Shown piece after piece: positions 8,899-18,155 of a stretch of DNA of 64,000 bases (the first letter of the stretch is position 1; every line of letters begins with the position of its first letter). Under the pieces are notes generated by a model that saw nothing but the letters and a program-made list of their open reading frames with translations, had not been told where the DNA came from and searched no databases. Position numbers and translations under genes: made by a program. The stretch is from Thioclava electrotropha (GTDB taxonomy: Bacteria > Pseudomonadota > Alphaproteobacteria > Rhodobacterales > Rhodobacteraceae), in the NCBI RefSeq assembly GCF_002085925.2, contig NZ_CP053562.1, forward strand, positions 2,398,001 to 2,462,000. The letters are read 5' to 3'.

Positions 8899-10575
8899 GT
8901 GCTGTCACGCGGCAAGGATTACGCGGCCACGCGGGCTGCGTTTCGATGGGACATACCCGAACGCTACAATATCGGCGTCGACACCTGCGACAAATGGGCC
9001 GCGCGCGAGCCTGACCGCATCGCGCTGATCGAGGTCGAAGAGGACGGCTACGGCGCGGTGCGCGAGACCAGTTTCGGCGCCTTGCGCGAGGCGTCCAACC
9101 GCTTCGCCAATGTGCTGGCGGGGATGGGCGTGGGCGGCGATGGGCGTGAGACCGGCGACCGGGTGGCGATCTTGCTGCCGCAACGCCGCGAGACCGCCAT
9201 CGCCCATATCGCGGCCTTCAAGGCGGGCTGTGTGTCACTGCCGCTGTTTACCTTGTTCGGCCCCGAGGCCCTGCTGCACCGGCTGCGCGACAGCGGCGCG
9301 CGGGTGCTGGTGACCGACCCAGCGAGCTATGAGGTGATCGCCGCGATCCGCTCCAAATTGCCCGATCTGCAGACCGTCTTCGTCACCGATGACGGCGGGA
9401 CCGGCGCGGAAGGCGTGGCCGATTTCAACGCAGCCCTCGCCGAGGCCTCGCCCGAGTTCACCCCCGTCGACACCAGCGCCGAGACCCCCGGCGTGCTGAT
9501 CTACACCTCGGGCACTACGGGCAATCCGAAGGGTGCGCTCCATGCCCACCGGGTGCTTCTGGGCCATCTGCCCGGCGTCGAGATGAGCCATGATTTCCTG
9601 CCGCAGGCGGGCGATCGGATCTGGACGCCCGCCGATTGGGCGTGGATCGGCGGGCTCTTGGATGTGCTGCTGCCCGCGCTGCATCACGGCGTGCCGGTCG
9701 TGGCCTGCCGTTTTCGCAAGTTCTCGGCGCAGGCGGCCGCCGATCTGATCCGACGGCTGAACGTGCGCAATGCCTTCCTGCCGCCCACCGCGCTGAAGAT
9801 GATGAAGGCCGATCCCGAGAGCCTGGCGTGGAGCCTCGATATGCGCTCGGTCGCCTCGGGGGGCGAGCCTCTGGGCGCGCAGCTCCTCGACTGGGGGCGC
9901 AAGGCGCTTGGCGTGACGATCAACGAATTCTACGGCCAGACGGAGTGCAACATGGTCGTGTCCTCCGCCGCGAGCCTCGATGCGCCCGAACCCGGCGCGA
10001 TGGGCTGGCCGGTGCCGGGCCATGAGGTCGCGATCGTCGACGGCCAGACAGGTCAGGTTCAGCCCGATGGCGAGGAAGGCGCGATTGCGGTGCGCGCGCC
10101 CGATCCGGTGATGTTTCTGGGCTATTTCAACCAGCCCGACGCGACCGAGGCGAAATTCGTGACCGGCCCCGACGGGCGCTGGCTGCTCACCGGCGACCGG
10201 GGCGTCAGCGGCCAAGGCGGCAGGCTGCGCTTCAAGGGGCGCGACGACGATATCATCTCGACCGGCGGCTACCGTGTCGGCCCCGCCGAAATCGAGGACT
10301 GCCTGATCTCGCATCCGGCGGTGCAGATGGCGGGCGTCGTGGGCCAGCCCGATCCGCTGCGCGGCGAGATCGTCGCGGCCTTCGTCACGCTCTGCCCGGG
10401 TCACACCGACACCGAGGCGCTGCGCGACGACCTTGCCGCCCATGTCCGCGCGCGGCTTGCGAAATACGAATATCCCCGCGCGATCTACGTGATCGACGAC
10501 ATGCCCGTGACCACCACCGGCAAGATCATCCGCAACGCGCTACGCGCCCGCCTACCCAAGGAGCCCGCCCTATGA
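8899..10575 (+). CDS. AMP-forming acyl-CoA synthetase (medium-chain / ACSM-like)
   Basis: An adenylate-forming enzyme of about 558 aa. The AMP-binding P-loop YTSGTTGNPKG, the FYGQTE motif and the C-terminal TGDRG...GRDDDIISTGGYRVGPAEIE hinge region (shown in parts) are all present, as is the terminal TTGKI lysine region that closes the thioesterification conformation. WTPADWAWIGG resembles acetyl/medium-chain synthetases. An ATG at 8884 exists, but GGAGG at 8887-8891 is itself a Shine-Dalgarno sequence seven bases before a GTG at 8899, so GTG is preferred. It is coupled by an ATGA overlap to a crotonase, suggesting activation and beta-oxidation of a carboxylic acid. The substrate is not readable from sequence. 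Confidence 0.85.
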   Translation: MLSRGKDYAATRAAFRWDIPERYNIGVDTCDKWAAREPDRIALIEVEEDGYGAVRETSFGALREASNRFANVLAGMGVGGDGRETGDRVAILLPQRRETAIAHIAAFKAGCVSLPLFTLFGPEALLHRLRDSGARVLVTDPASYEVIAAIRSKLPDLQTVFVTDDGGTGAEGVADFNAALAEASPEFTPVDTSAETPGVLIYTSGTTGNPKGALHAHRVLLGHLPGVEMSHDFLPQAGDRIWTPADWAWIGGLLDVLLPALHHGVPVVACRFRKFSAQAAADLIRRLNVRNAFLPPTALKMMKADPESLAWSLDMRSVASGGEPLGAQLLDWGRKALGVTINEFYGQTECNMVVSSAASLDAPEPGAMGWPVPGHEVAIVDGQTGQVQPDGEEGAIAVRAPDPVMFLGYFNQPDATEAKFVTGPDGRWLLTGDRGVSGQGGRLRFKGRDDDIISTGGYRVGPAEIEDCLISHPAVQMAGVVGQPDPLRGEIVAAFVTLCPGHTDTEALRDDLAAHVRARLAKYEYPRAIYVIDDMPVTTTGKIIRNALRARLPKEPAL

Positions 10576-11339
10576 GCCCCGTCCTCTTCGAGACCCGCGG
10601 CAAGATCGCGATCATCACCCTCAACCGCCCCGAGCGGCGCAATGCGATCAATGCCGAGGCCGGCCACGCCCTGGCCGAGGCGGTGGCCCGTCTGGAAGCG
10701 GATGACGCGCTGCAGATCGGCATCCTGCGCGGCGAAGGCGCGGTGTTCTGCGCAGGGATGGACCTCGCCGCTTTCACCGAAGGTAAGGTCGAGGAGTTAC
10801 TATTCGCTGAAGGCGGTTTCGGCGGCCTGACGGAATCCCACCGCAGCAAGCCGATCATCGCCGCCTGCCACGGCGCCGCGCTCGCAGGCGGGTTCGAACT
10901 CGCCTTGGGCTGCGACATGATCGTGGCCGAAGAGGGCTGCCGCTTCGGCCTTCCGGAAGTGCTGCGCGGGCTGGTGGCAGGCGCGGGCGGCGCGCTGCGG
11001 CTGGCGAGCCTCATCCCCCCGGCCCGCGCGCGCGAATTGCTGCTGACGGGGCGGCTGTTCGACACCTCAGAGGCGTGGGATCTGGGCCTGATCGCCCGCC
11101 GCGCCGAGGCCGGACAGGCGTTCGAAGCCGCGCTCGCACTGGCCGAGGAGGTCGCGAAGAACGCACCCTTGGCCCTGCGCGAGACCCTGCGCCTGTCGCG
11201 CGAGATCGAGCGCCGCGCGGTCGACCCGCTTTGGGAGGAGAACGCGCGCACCTTGAAAGCCGTGATGGCGAGCGAGGACGCAGCCGAAGGCGCGCGGGCT
11301 TTCCTAGAGAAGCGCGCGCCGGAGTGGTCGGGGAGATAA
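10572..11339 (+). CDS. enoyl-CoA hydratase/isomerase family protein (crotonase)
   Basis: A 255-aa crotonase-fold protein. It has the N-terminal LNRPERRNAIN motif, the oxyanion-hole segment FCAGMDLAAF, the second HGAALAGGFELALGCDM segment and FGLPEV, which carries a catalytic-type glutamate. It probably hydrates or isomerises an enoyl-CoA made from the product of the synthetase directly upstream, with which it shares an ATGA junction. Many crotonases have diverged in reaction, so hydratase versus isomerase or hydrolase cannot be settled here. Confidence 0.85.
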   Translation: MSPVLFETRGKIAIITLNRPERRNAINAEAGHALAEAVARLEADDALQIGILRGEGAVFCAGMDLAAFTEGKVEELLFAEGGFGGLTESHRSKPIIAACHGAALAGGFELALGCDMIVAEEGCRFGLPEVLRGLVAGAGGALRLASLIPPARARELLLTGRLFDTSEAWDLGLIARRAEAGQAFEAALALAEEVAKNAPLALRETLRLSREIERRAVDPLWEENARTLKAVMASEDAAEGARAFLEKRAPEWSGR

Positions 11340-11709
11340 GGGACGCGCCCGAGCCTTGGGGTGAGCCGCGTCTCGGAAGGCTTCCAGTGGAAGGCTTCAG
11401 CGGCGAACGCGCCGCGCGTCGCGGCGCAGGGGGCGCTTGTGTTTGGCGACGAGGGACGCGCCCGAGCCTCGGGTGGGCGCGTTGATGCGCTTGTGGCCGG
11501 GCGCTTTATCTCTCAAGCCCGCATGTCGGTGATGCTCGCGATGACATCGCCAATGCGCCCTCCCGGGGGGAGGCTCGGGCGCGGCCCGGGCTGGTCGCCC
11601 GGGCCAAGATGTGGGCTGCGAACGTTGCCCAAAAAAAAATGTGCCCAAGGCGCATCGCCCCGGGCCCATTTCCTAACTCCAAGCGACCCCCTAAGAAGCC
11701 GCCCTGCCC
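11340..11709. other. GC-rich intergenic region with direct and inverted repeats
   Basis: About 370 bp between convergent operons, without a plausible gene. GGACGCGCCCGAGCCT occurs at 11341-11356 and again at 11454-11469, and its core recurs inverted (AGGCTCGGGCGCG) at 11571-11583. A perfect 9-bp hairpin (GGCCCGGGC, loop TGGTC) lies at 11583-11605. The repeats may be remnants of an extragenic palindromic element or act as terminators for the plus-strand operon. Confidence 0.6.
11631..11664 (-). terminator. intrinsic terminator of the dpp operon
   Basis: Read on the minus strand, the stem CCCGGGGCG / CGCCTTGGG (nine pairs, two of them G-U) with loop ATG is followed by CACA and then a run of nine T. 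It lies about 45 bp past the stop of dppF. Confidence 0.8.
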
Positions 11710-12552
11710 TCAGCTCTCCGCAGCCAAGAACGCCTTGCGGCGCTCGACCCGCTCGCGAATCTTCTCGACATCGGCGATCGGCGTCGCGGCCAGCAGCGTC
11801 TTGGTATATTCGTGCTGCGGATTGGCGAAGATCTGATCGCGCGAGGCGTATTCCACCACCTCGCCCGCATTCATCACCATCACCTCATCTGCGAAATAGC
11901 GCACGACCGAGAGGTCGTGGCTCACGAAGATATAGGACAGGTCGAACTCGTCCTGCAGGTCCTTGAGCAGGTTCAGAACCTGCGCCTGCACCGAGAGATC
12001 CAGTGCCGAGACCGGCTCGTCCAGCACGAGGATCTGCGGGTTCAGCATCAGCGCGCGGGCAATCGCGATCCGCTGGCGCTGACCGCCCGAGAACATATGC
12101 GGGTAGCGGTTGTAGTGCTGCCGCTCGAGGCCGACCTTTTCCAGCATCTCCTCGGCGCGCTTGCGGCGTTCCTTGGCGGGGATGTCGGTGTTGATGATCA
12201 GCGGCTCGGTCAGAACCTCGCCCACCTTCTGGCGCGGGTTGAGCGACGAATAGGGGTTCTGGAAGACGATCTGCACCTTCGCACGCAGCGCGGACGTCAC
12301 CTTGGTTTCCTTGATGTCGATCTTCTCGCCCTGAATATACAGGTCGCCCGAATTGGCCGGGTCGATCAGCGTCAGGATGCGCGCCAGCGTGGACTTGCCG
12401 CAGCCGGATTCGCCCACGATGGCCAGCGTCTTGCCCTGCTCGAGCGAGAAGGAGATGCCGTGCAGCGCCCGGATCGTCTTCGCCCCGCGCAGGAAGCCGC
12501 CCGAGACGATGTAGTCGCGCGTGATGTCGCGCCCTTCGAGGATCACACTCAT
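11710..12552 (-). CDS. dppF: dipeptide ABC transporter ATP-binding protein DppF-like
   Basis: A 280-aa ABC ATPase with Walker A GESGCGKST, signature SGGQRQR, Walker B ILVLDEP and the switch histidine in VSHDLSVV. The C-terminal extension with repeated PQHEYTKTLLAA is typical of Opp/Dpp ATPases. It pairs with the next ATPase on the cytoplasmic face of the DppBC pore. Its ATG overlaps the stop of dppD by 4 nt. It is the last gene of the operon, followed by a strong terminator. The dpp versus opp or microcin-type naming follows the resemblance of the binding protein. Confidence 0.88.
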   Translation of the reverse strand: MSVILEGRDITRDYIVSGGFLRGAKTIRALHGISFSLEQGKTLAIVGESGCGKSTLARILTLIDPANSGDLYIQGEKIDIKETKVTSALRAKVQIVFQNPYSSLNPRQKVGEVLTEPLIINTDIPAKERRKRAEEMLEKVGLERQHYNRYPHMFSGGQRQRIAIARALMLNPQILVLDEPVSALDLSVQAQVLNLLKDLQDEFDLSYIFVSHDLSVVRYFADEVMVMNAGEVVEYASRDQIFANPQHEYTKTLLAATPIADVEKIRERVERRKAFLAAES

Positions 12553-13382
12553 TGCACGCCCTCCCAGCCATCGGCGACGGTCAGCAGACGGTCCCCGGTC
12601 GCGTTCTCCGGCAGCGCGGCGAGAAGCGCGCGGGTGTAGGGATGCTGCGGGTTCTCGAAGAGTGAGAGCACGTCGGCCTCCTCCAGTTTGCGGCCCTTGA
12701 ACTGGACCGAGACGCGGTCGGCGGTCTCGGCCACGACGCCCATGTCATGGGTGATCATGATTAGCCCCATGCCGTATTCCTCCTGCAGGCTCATCAGCAG
12801 ATCGAGGATCTGCTTCTGAATCGTCACGTCGAGCGCGGTGGTCGGCTCGTCGGCGATCAGCAGGCGCGGCTTGCAGGCGATGGCCATCGCGATCATCACG
12901 CGCTGGCACTGCCCGCCCGAGAGTTGGTGCGGATAGCTGTTAAGCCGCCGCTCGGGATCGGGGATGCCCACCTGCTCGAACAGCTCCAGCGCGCGTTTGC
13001 GGGCATGCTTGCCCTTCAGGCCAAGGTGACGCGTCAGCACTTCCTCGACCTGATAACCGCAGGTGAAGGAGGGGTTGAGCGAAGAGATCGGCTCCTGAAA
13101 GATCATCGAGATTTCTTTCCCGATGATCTGGCGACGTTCGCGGCCCGACATTTTCAGCATGTCGCGCCCGTCATAGGTGATCTCGTCGGCGGTGATCGTC
13201 GCGGTGGGCGGCAAAAGCCCCATCACCGCGAGCATCGAGACCGATTTGCCCGATCCGGATTCGCCCACGATGGCGAGCACTTCGCGGCCCGAGACTTCGA
13301 CATCGATCCCGTCCACGGCGCGGAACGCACCCTGGGCGGTGTCGAATTCGACGGTGAGATTGCGGATTTTCAGCAAGGACAT
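12549..13382 (-). CDS. dppD: dipeptide ABC transporter ATP-binding protein DppD-like
   Basis: A 277-aa ABC ATPase with Walker A GESGSGKS, the signature LSGGQCQR, Walker [13 protein letters not shown] and an ITHDMGVV switch region. The C-terminal [15 protein letters not shown] motif is characteristic of the oligopeptide branch. It is shorter than many DppD proteins (about 320 aa) because the cysteine-rich C-terminal tail that often binds an Fe-S cluster is missing. It sits 4 nt after dppC and is coupled to dppF. It energises peptide import together with DppF. Confidence 0.87.
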   Translation of the reverse strand: MSLLKIRNLTVEFDTAQGAFRAVDGIDVEVSGREVLAIVGESGSGKSVSMLAVMGLLPPTATITADEITYDGRDMLKMSGRERRQIIGKEISMIFQEPISSLNPSFTCGYQVEEVLTRHLGLKGKHARKRALELFEQVGIPDPERRLNSYPHQLSGGQCQRVMIAMAIACKPRLLIADEPTTALDVTIQKQILDLLMSLQEEYGMGLIMITHDMGVVAETADRVSVQFKGRKLEEADVLSLFENPQHPYTRALLAALPENATGDRLLTVADGWEGVQ

Positions 13383-13386
13383 TGGC

Positions 13387-14295
13387 TTAGCTCCGCTTCA
13401 GTTTCGGATCGAGCGCGTCGCGAAGGCCGTCGCCCATCAGGTTGATCGCCAGCACGGTCACGAGGATCGCGAGACCCGGGAAGGTCACGACCCACCAAGC
13501 ACGCAGGATGAACTCGCGCGCTTCCGACAGCATCGTGCCCCATTCCGGCGTCGGCGGCTGTGCGCCCATGCCGAGGAAGCCAAGGGCCGCCACGTCGAGG
13601 ATCGCGTTCGAGAAGCTCAGCGTGCCCTGCACGATCAGCGGCGCGAGGCAGTTCGGCAGAACCGTGCGGAACATCAGGCGCATATGGCCCGCGCCCGCGA
13701 CCTGAGCGGCCATGACGTAATCGCGGTTCTTCTCTGACAGCACCGCGGCGCGGGTCAGGCGCGCGAAATGCGGCTGATAGACGATGGCGATGGCGATCAT
13801 CGCGTTGATCAGCCCCGGGCCGAGCACCGCCACGAAGACGAGTGCCAAGAGCAGCGACGGGAAGGCGAGGATGATATCCATCACCCGCATGATCACGGTA
13901 TCGACCCAGCCGCCGAACCAACCGGCGAGCAGCCCGAGGATCACCCCCACGGAGAGCGCGAGCAGCACCACCATCACGCCGATGAACAGCGAGAAGCGCG
14001 CGCCGAACAGCAGACGCGAGAGGATATCGCGCCCGACCGCATCGGTGCCCATCAGGAAGGTGCCGTTGGCATCATGCGTCAGCGGCGTCGCCAGAAGCGC
14101 GTCGCGGAACTGCGTGTCGGGATCGAAGGGCGAGATCAGCGGTGCCGCGATCGCGGCCAGCGCGATCAGGGCGAACACCACCAGACCGATCACGGCCCCA
14201 CGGTTTTCTTTGAAATAGAACCAGAACTCGGCGAATTGCGCGCGGCGCGTGCCGGCCGGAATATCGGTTTCGGTCACTTCGGACATGTCACTCAC
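13387..14295 (-). CDS. dppC: dipeptide ABC transporter permease DppC-like
   Basis: A 302-aa inner-membrane permease. A cytoplasmic N-terminus is followed by a first transmembrane helix (AVIGLVVFALIALAAIAAPL) and a periplasmic loop with FLMGTDAVGRDILSRLLFGAR, the OppC/DppC hallmark, then five further helices. The EAA-type loop that docks the ATPases is present near VAGAGHMRLMFRTVLPN. Its start overlaps the end of dppB by 4 nt. A second ATG three codons in is equally possible. Confidence 0.88.
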   Translation of the reverse strand: MSDMSEVTETDIPAGTRRAQFAEFWFYFKENRGAVIGLVVFALIALAAIAAPLISPFDPDTQFRDALLATPLTHDANGTFLMGTDAVGRDILSRLLFGARFSLFIGVMVVLLALSVGVILGLLAGWFGGWVDTVIMRVMDIILAFPSLLLALVFVAVLGPGLINAMIAIAIVYQPHFARLTRAAVLSEKNRDYVMAAQVAGAGHMRLMFRTVLPNCLAPLIVQGTLSFSNAILDVAALGFLGMGAQPPTPEWGTMLSEAREFILRAWWVVTFPGLAILVTVLAINLMGDGLRDALDPKLKRS

Positions 14296-15299
14296 CTATG
14301 CCGGATACGCGGGTTAATCAGACCGTAGAGCAGGTCCACGATCAGGTTCACGAACATCACGATCAGCGCGATCATCAACAGACCGCCCTGCACGGAGGGG
14401 TAGTCGCGCCGCGAGATCGAATCGACCATCCATTTGCCGATGCCCGGCCAGGAGAAGATCGTCTCGGTCAGGATCGCGCCGGCCATCAGCATACCGACCT
14501 GCAGGCCGATCGTGGTGATCACCGGGATCATCGCATTGCGCAGCGCGTGGACGCCCACGACGCGGCGCGGCGGCATCCCCTTGGCGCGCGCGGTGCGGAC
14601 GTAATCCTCGCCCAGCACTTCAAGCATCGCCGAACGGGTCTGGCGCGCGATCACCGCGAGCGGGATCGTGGCGAGCACGACCGCAGGCAGGATCAGGTGG
14701 CTCAGCGCCGAGGTCAGCGCGCCGGATTGCCCCGACATCAGCGCGTCCCAGATCATGAAGCCCGTGCCGTTGGGGAAGTAATACATCAGCGAGATGCGCC
14801 CCGAGACCGGCGTCCATTGCAGGATGCCCGAGAACAGGATGATCAGCAGCAGGCCCCACCAGAAGATCGGCATCGAATAGCCCACGAGCGCCGTGCCCAT
14901 CGTCGCCTGATCGAACCACGAGCCGCGCTTGATCGCGGCCAGCACGCCGATCGGAACGCCGATCACGACGGCGAGGAACATCGCGCAGACGCCCAGCTCC
15001 AGCGTGGCCGGGAAGAGCGCGAAGAACTCGCCCAGCACCGGCTTGTGGGTCACGAGGCTGTCGCCGAGATTGCCATGGGCGAGTTGCCAGATGAAATCGA
15101 GATATTGCTGCCAGAGCGGGCGGTCGAAGCCGAGCTGATGCGCCAGCTCAGCATGGCGTTCGGGGCTCAGCCCGCGCTCGCCTGCCATCAGCAGCACCGG
15201 GTCCCCGGGCAGCACCCGAACGAACCCGAAGGCCACGATCGTGATGCCGATCAGCGTGGGGATCAGCCAGAGGATCTTGCCGATTATGAAACGTAACAT
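14292..15299 (-). CDS. dppB: dipeptide ABC transporter permease DppB-like
   Basis: A 335-aa permease with the N-terminal helix IGKILWLIPTLIGITIVAF and the LPGDPV motif typical of OppB/DppB. A long periplasmic loop is followed by the five-helix core with an EAA loop (GEDYVRTARAKGMPPRRVV). It forms the transmembrane pore with DppC. It lies about 160 bp downstream of dppA, separated by a hairpin that may stabilise or attenuate the dppA message, a common arrangement that gives more binding protein than permease. Confidence 0.88.
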   Translation of the reverse strand: MLRFIIGKILWLIPTLIGITIVAFGFVRVLPGDPVLLMAGERGLSPERHAELAHQLGFDRPLWQQYLDFIWQLAHGNLGDSLVTHKPVLGEFFALFPATLELGVCAMFLAVVIGVPIGVLAAIKRGSWFDQATMGTALVGYSMPIFWWGLLLIILFSGILQWTPVSGRISLMYYFPNGTGFMIWDALMSGQSGALTSALSHLILPAVVLATIPLAVIARQTRSAMLEVLGEDYVRTARAKGMPPRRVVGVHALRNAMIPVITTIGLQVGMLMAGAILTETIFSWPGIGKWMVDSISRRDYPSVQGGLLMIALIVMFVNLIVDLLYGLINPRIRHR

Positions 15300-15413
15300 G
15301 TCACCGGTCCTGTTTGCGGTTCTCTTCGGAACCTGTGGGGAGCCCCTGCCCGCCGCACCCAGTTGCGCCAGCGGTCATCGGTCTCCGATGTTTGGCCCCT
15401 AAAAGTATTGCGA

Positions 15414-15435
15414 GGCGCCCGGTCTCCCGGACGCC
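15414..15435 (-). promoter_or_regulatory. intercistronic hairpin between dppA and dppB
   Basis: GGCG-C-CCGG, loop TCTC, CCGG-A-CGCC, a GC-rich stem with one mismatch and only a weak, interrupted T-rich tail on the minus strand. It is more likely an mRNA-stabilising or partial-termination element after dppA than a full terminator. Confidence 0.5.
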
Positions 15436-15459
15436 CCAATCACGCGGGTATTCTCAGGA

Positions 15460-17050
15460 TCACTCCGAGATGTCCACCCCGTAGAAGTCGTGACCGCCCA
15501 GCGGGCTCATCACGTAGCCGCTGACTTTGGTCGACATCGGCATGAACACGGTCGAGTGGGCGATGGTGTCCCACGGCGCCTGCTCTTTGAAGACTTCCTG
15601 AGCCTGTTCATAGAGCTTGGTACGCTCGGCCTGATCGCTCGATTGACGCGCCTTGGTGATCAGATCGTCGAATTTCTGATCGCACCAGAAGGCACGGTTT
15701 GCACCGCTTTCAGCCGCCGAGCAGAACCGCGAGGAAGTTGTCCGGGTCGCCATTGTCGCCGGTCCAGCCGAGGATCACCGCACCGTCACGGGTCGGATCT
15801 TTCGACTTCTTCAGATACTCGCCCCACTCGTAGGAGACGATGTTCGCGGTGACGCCGACCTTGGCGAGATCCGATTGCATCAGCTCCGCGGTGCGGCGTG
15901 CGTTCGGCATGTAGGGCCGCTGCACGGGCATCGCCCAGATGTTCATCTCGAGATCTTTGACGCCAGCCTCGTCGAGCATTTTCTTAGCCTGCTCAGGATC
16001 GTAGGCGTCGTCCTTGATGTCCTTGTTATAGGACCACATGGTCGGCGGGATCGGGTTCTTGGCAACCTGGCCAGCGCCCTGGAAGACCGCGTCGATGATC
16101 GCGTCCTTGTTGATCGCCATGTTCAGCGCCTTGCGGACTTCCGGCTTGTCGAACGGCGCCTGCGTGGTGTTGTAGGCGAGGTAAGCCACGTTCAGACCGG
16201 GCTGCTCGTCGACCTTGATGTTCGAGTCGTCCTTGAGCGCCTGAATGTCGGCCGGCGACGGGTACGGCATGATCTGGCATTCGCCCGCCTGCAGCTTCTG
16301 CATGCGCACCGCCGGATCGGGGGTGATCGCGAAGATCAGATCGTCGACCGGGGTCTTGCCCTTGAAGTAATCCGGGTTCGCTTTGTAGCGGATCACGGCG
16401 TCCTTCTGGTAGGCCACGAAGGAGAACGGACCGGTGCCGACCGGCACGTTGTTGATGTCGGCCTTGCGGTCTTCGCCGGCGAGCTTGTCGGCATATTCCT
16501 TCGACATGATCGACGCGAAGTCCATCGCGAGGTCGGCAAGGAACGGCGCGTTCGGCTCGGACAGAGTGAACTTCACCGTGTAATCGTCGACTTTCTCGAT
16601 CGATTTGATGATCGTCGGCATGTCCATGCCAGCATAGTATTCATAGGAAACGCCCGGCGCGTAAGCGTAATAGGGGTTGTCCTTGTTGCCCTGACGGTCG
16701 AACGAGAAAATCACGTCATCGGCGTTGAAATCGCGGCTGGGGGTGAAGCCCTCGACCGAGTGGAATTTCACGCCCTTGCGCAGGTTGAACGTGTAGGTCA
16801 GGCCGTCGTCGGAGACGTCCCAGCTTTCTGCGAGGCCCGGTTCGATCTCGGTCGTGCCCGGCTTGAATTCGACCAGCTGGTCGTAGACCGGGTGCGACGA
16901 GGCGTCGAACGTCGTGCCCGAGGTGTAGGGCGCGGGATCAAAGCCTTCCGGCGACGCTTCCGAGCAATAAACGAGCGTCTTGGCGCCGGCTCCGCCTGCG
17001 GTCATCATCACCGCGGCAGCCCCCGCCAAAAGCATCGAGCGAATGGTCAT
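15460..17050 (-). pseudogene. dppA: dipeptide-binding protein DppA, frameshifted near its C-terminus
   Basis: A periplasmic peptide-binding protein (SBP family 5) with a signal peptide (about residues 1-23, ending GAGA-K) and the ASPEGFDPAPYTSG start. The frame runs to 15710 and stops after FLAVLLGG, and the rest of the protein continues in another frame to 15460 (ESGANRAFWCDQKFDDLI...). Inserting a second copy of CTGCTCGG (plus-strand CCGAGCAG, 15717-15724) restores one 532-aa frame reading FLAVLLGCSAAESGAN. That matches E. coli DppA in spacing and total length (about 535 aa). So an 8-bp tandem copy appears lost, by slippage or by assembly collapse. As written, the product lacks about 90 C-terminal residues and is probably non-functional. 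Confidence 0.85.
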
Positions 17051-17135
17051 GGTCTGTCCTTCCTGTTGGTTGGTCTTTTCGTGAGTGCTGCCGCCCCCTC
17101 CGGTCGCGCAGCCGCGACATCGTGGGACGGTTCAA

Positions 17136-17180
17136 ACACAAACTGGTGAGGAGTAAATCGTGCTTTGATCACGTGGTCAA
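17136..17180 (-). promoter_or_regulatory. predicted dppA promoter with overlapping palindromic operator
   Basis: On the minus strand, TTGACC (about 17175-17180), a 17-nt spacer and TTTACT form a plausible sigma-70 promoter ahead of dppA. The -35 box is inside TTGACCACGTGATCAA (17165-17180), a 16-bp near-perfect palindrome with a CACGTG centre. A repressor of GntR or similar type bound there would block the promoter; the regulator is not identified. Confidence 0.5.
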
Positions 17181-17272
17181 TGAATGCCGCGACGTCGCGG
17201 GTCACGAGCCAGTGAAGCTTTCGTGCGAATCCCTCGGCGCGCCGCACGATGGCGCGCCGGGGTTGCGCAGGC

Positions 17273-18151
17273 TCAATCGAGCGGGATCACATCCACCGCC
17301 TGCGCGCTTTGCTGACCGCCTGCGCCGCGCATCGCCCCGCGCAGGGGCGGCACGTCGTCATAGTCGCGCCCATAGCCGACGGTGATGTAATCCTCGCCCG
17401 CATATTGATTGTTGGTCGGATCGAACTCGACCCAGCCGGTCTCGGCGCCCGCCCAGGCGCGCACCCAGGCATGCATCGCATCTGCGCCTTCCAGACGCGG
17501 TTGGCCGGGCGGCGGATAGGTGCGCAGAAAGCCCGAGACATAGCCCGCCGGGATCCCCACCCCGCGCAGGCAGGAGATCATGATATGGCTGAAATCCTGA
17601 CAGACGCCGTGGCGGTTCGCGAAAGCCTCGGCTGCGGGCGTGTTCACATCGGTCGCGCCCGCATCGAAGCGCATCTCGCGGTGCAACGCGCGGCCCACCG
17701 CCTCGATCGCGCCGCGCGCGGTCTGGCCCGGCTGCAACTGTGCCTGAGCGAACTCCGTCATCTCTTTCATCGGAGCCGCACGGCGTGAGGCCGCGAGAAA
17801 ATGATGCGGCGCATTGGGCGCGAGGCTGCGGAATTGAGCGATCTCCTGCGCCAACTCCTCGCGCGGCGAGGACAGGTCCAGCCCCGGCTCCGCGAGCCCC
17901 CGGTCAATCTTGGCGTTAAGGATGACGCCGATCTCGGCGATCGGCGCGTGCCAGACCGCCGAGGTCATCGCATTGCCGAAGAAATCGCGCGAGTCGTGGC
18001 GCTCATCGGGTGGCGGATCGAAGCTGAGCAGGCGCGACGTGACCGTCTGCATGCCCGCAATGTCCGACGGCAGCACCCGCAGCAAGGTCCGCGCGTGATC
18101 GGAGGGCGCGTTATACCGGTAGATTAGCTTTAACTTCACCTCGTAACGCAT
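17273..18151 (-). CDS. transglutaminase-like cysteine protease-fold protein
   Basis: A 292-aa protein with an N-terminal beta domain (Bact_transglu_N type, YEVKLKLIYRY...) and a transglutaminase core with the triad C184 (GVCQDFSH), H227 (MHAWVRAW) and D244 (VEFDPTNN). It has no signal peptide, so it acts in the cytoplasm. It is the last gene of a three-gene operon with an ATP-grasp/alpha-E protein and a DUF2126 protein, with only four bases between its start and the preceding stop. In this family the fold may act as a peptidase or amidase on products of the ATP-grasp ligase, which is a prediction from gene-neighbourhood work rather than a proven function. Confidence 0.87.
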   Translation of the reverse strand: MRYEVKLKLIYRYNAPSDHARTLLRVLPSDIAGMQTVTSRLLSFDPPPDERHDSRDFFGNAMTSAVWHAPIAEIGVILNAKIDRGLAEPGLDLSSPREELAQEIAQFRSLAPNAPHHFLAASRRAAPMKEMTEFAQAQLQPGQTARGAIEAVGRALHREMRFDAGATDVNTPAAEAFANRHGVCQDFSHIMISCLRGVGIPAGYVSGFLRTYPPPGQPRLEGADAMHAWVRAWAGAETGWVEFDPTNNQYAGEDYITVGYGRDYDDVPPLRGAMRGAGGQQSAQAVDVIPLD

Positions 18152-18155
18152 CGTA

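Noticed and set aside
15700..15760. Programmed ribosomal frameshift in dppA
   Set aside because: No slippery heptamer or downstream structure is evident, and a single 8-bp insertion restores the family length exactly.
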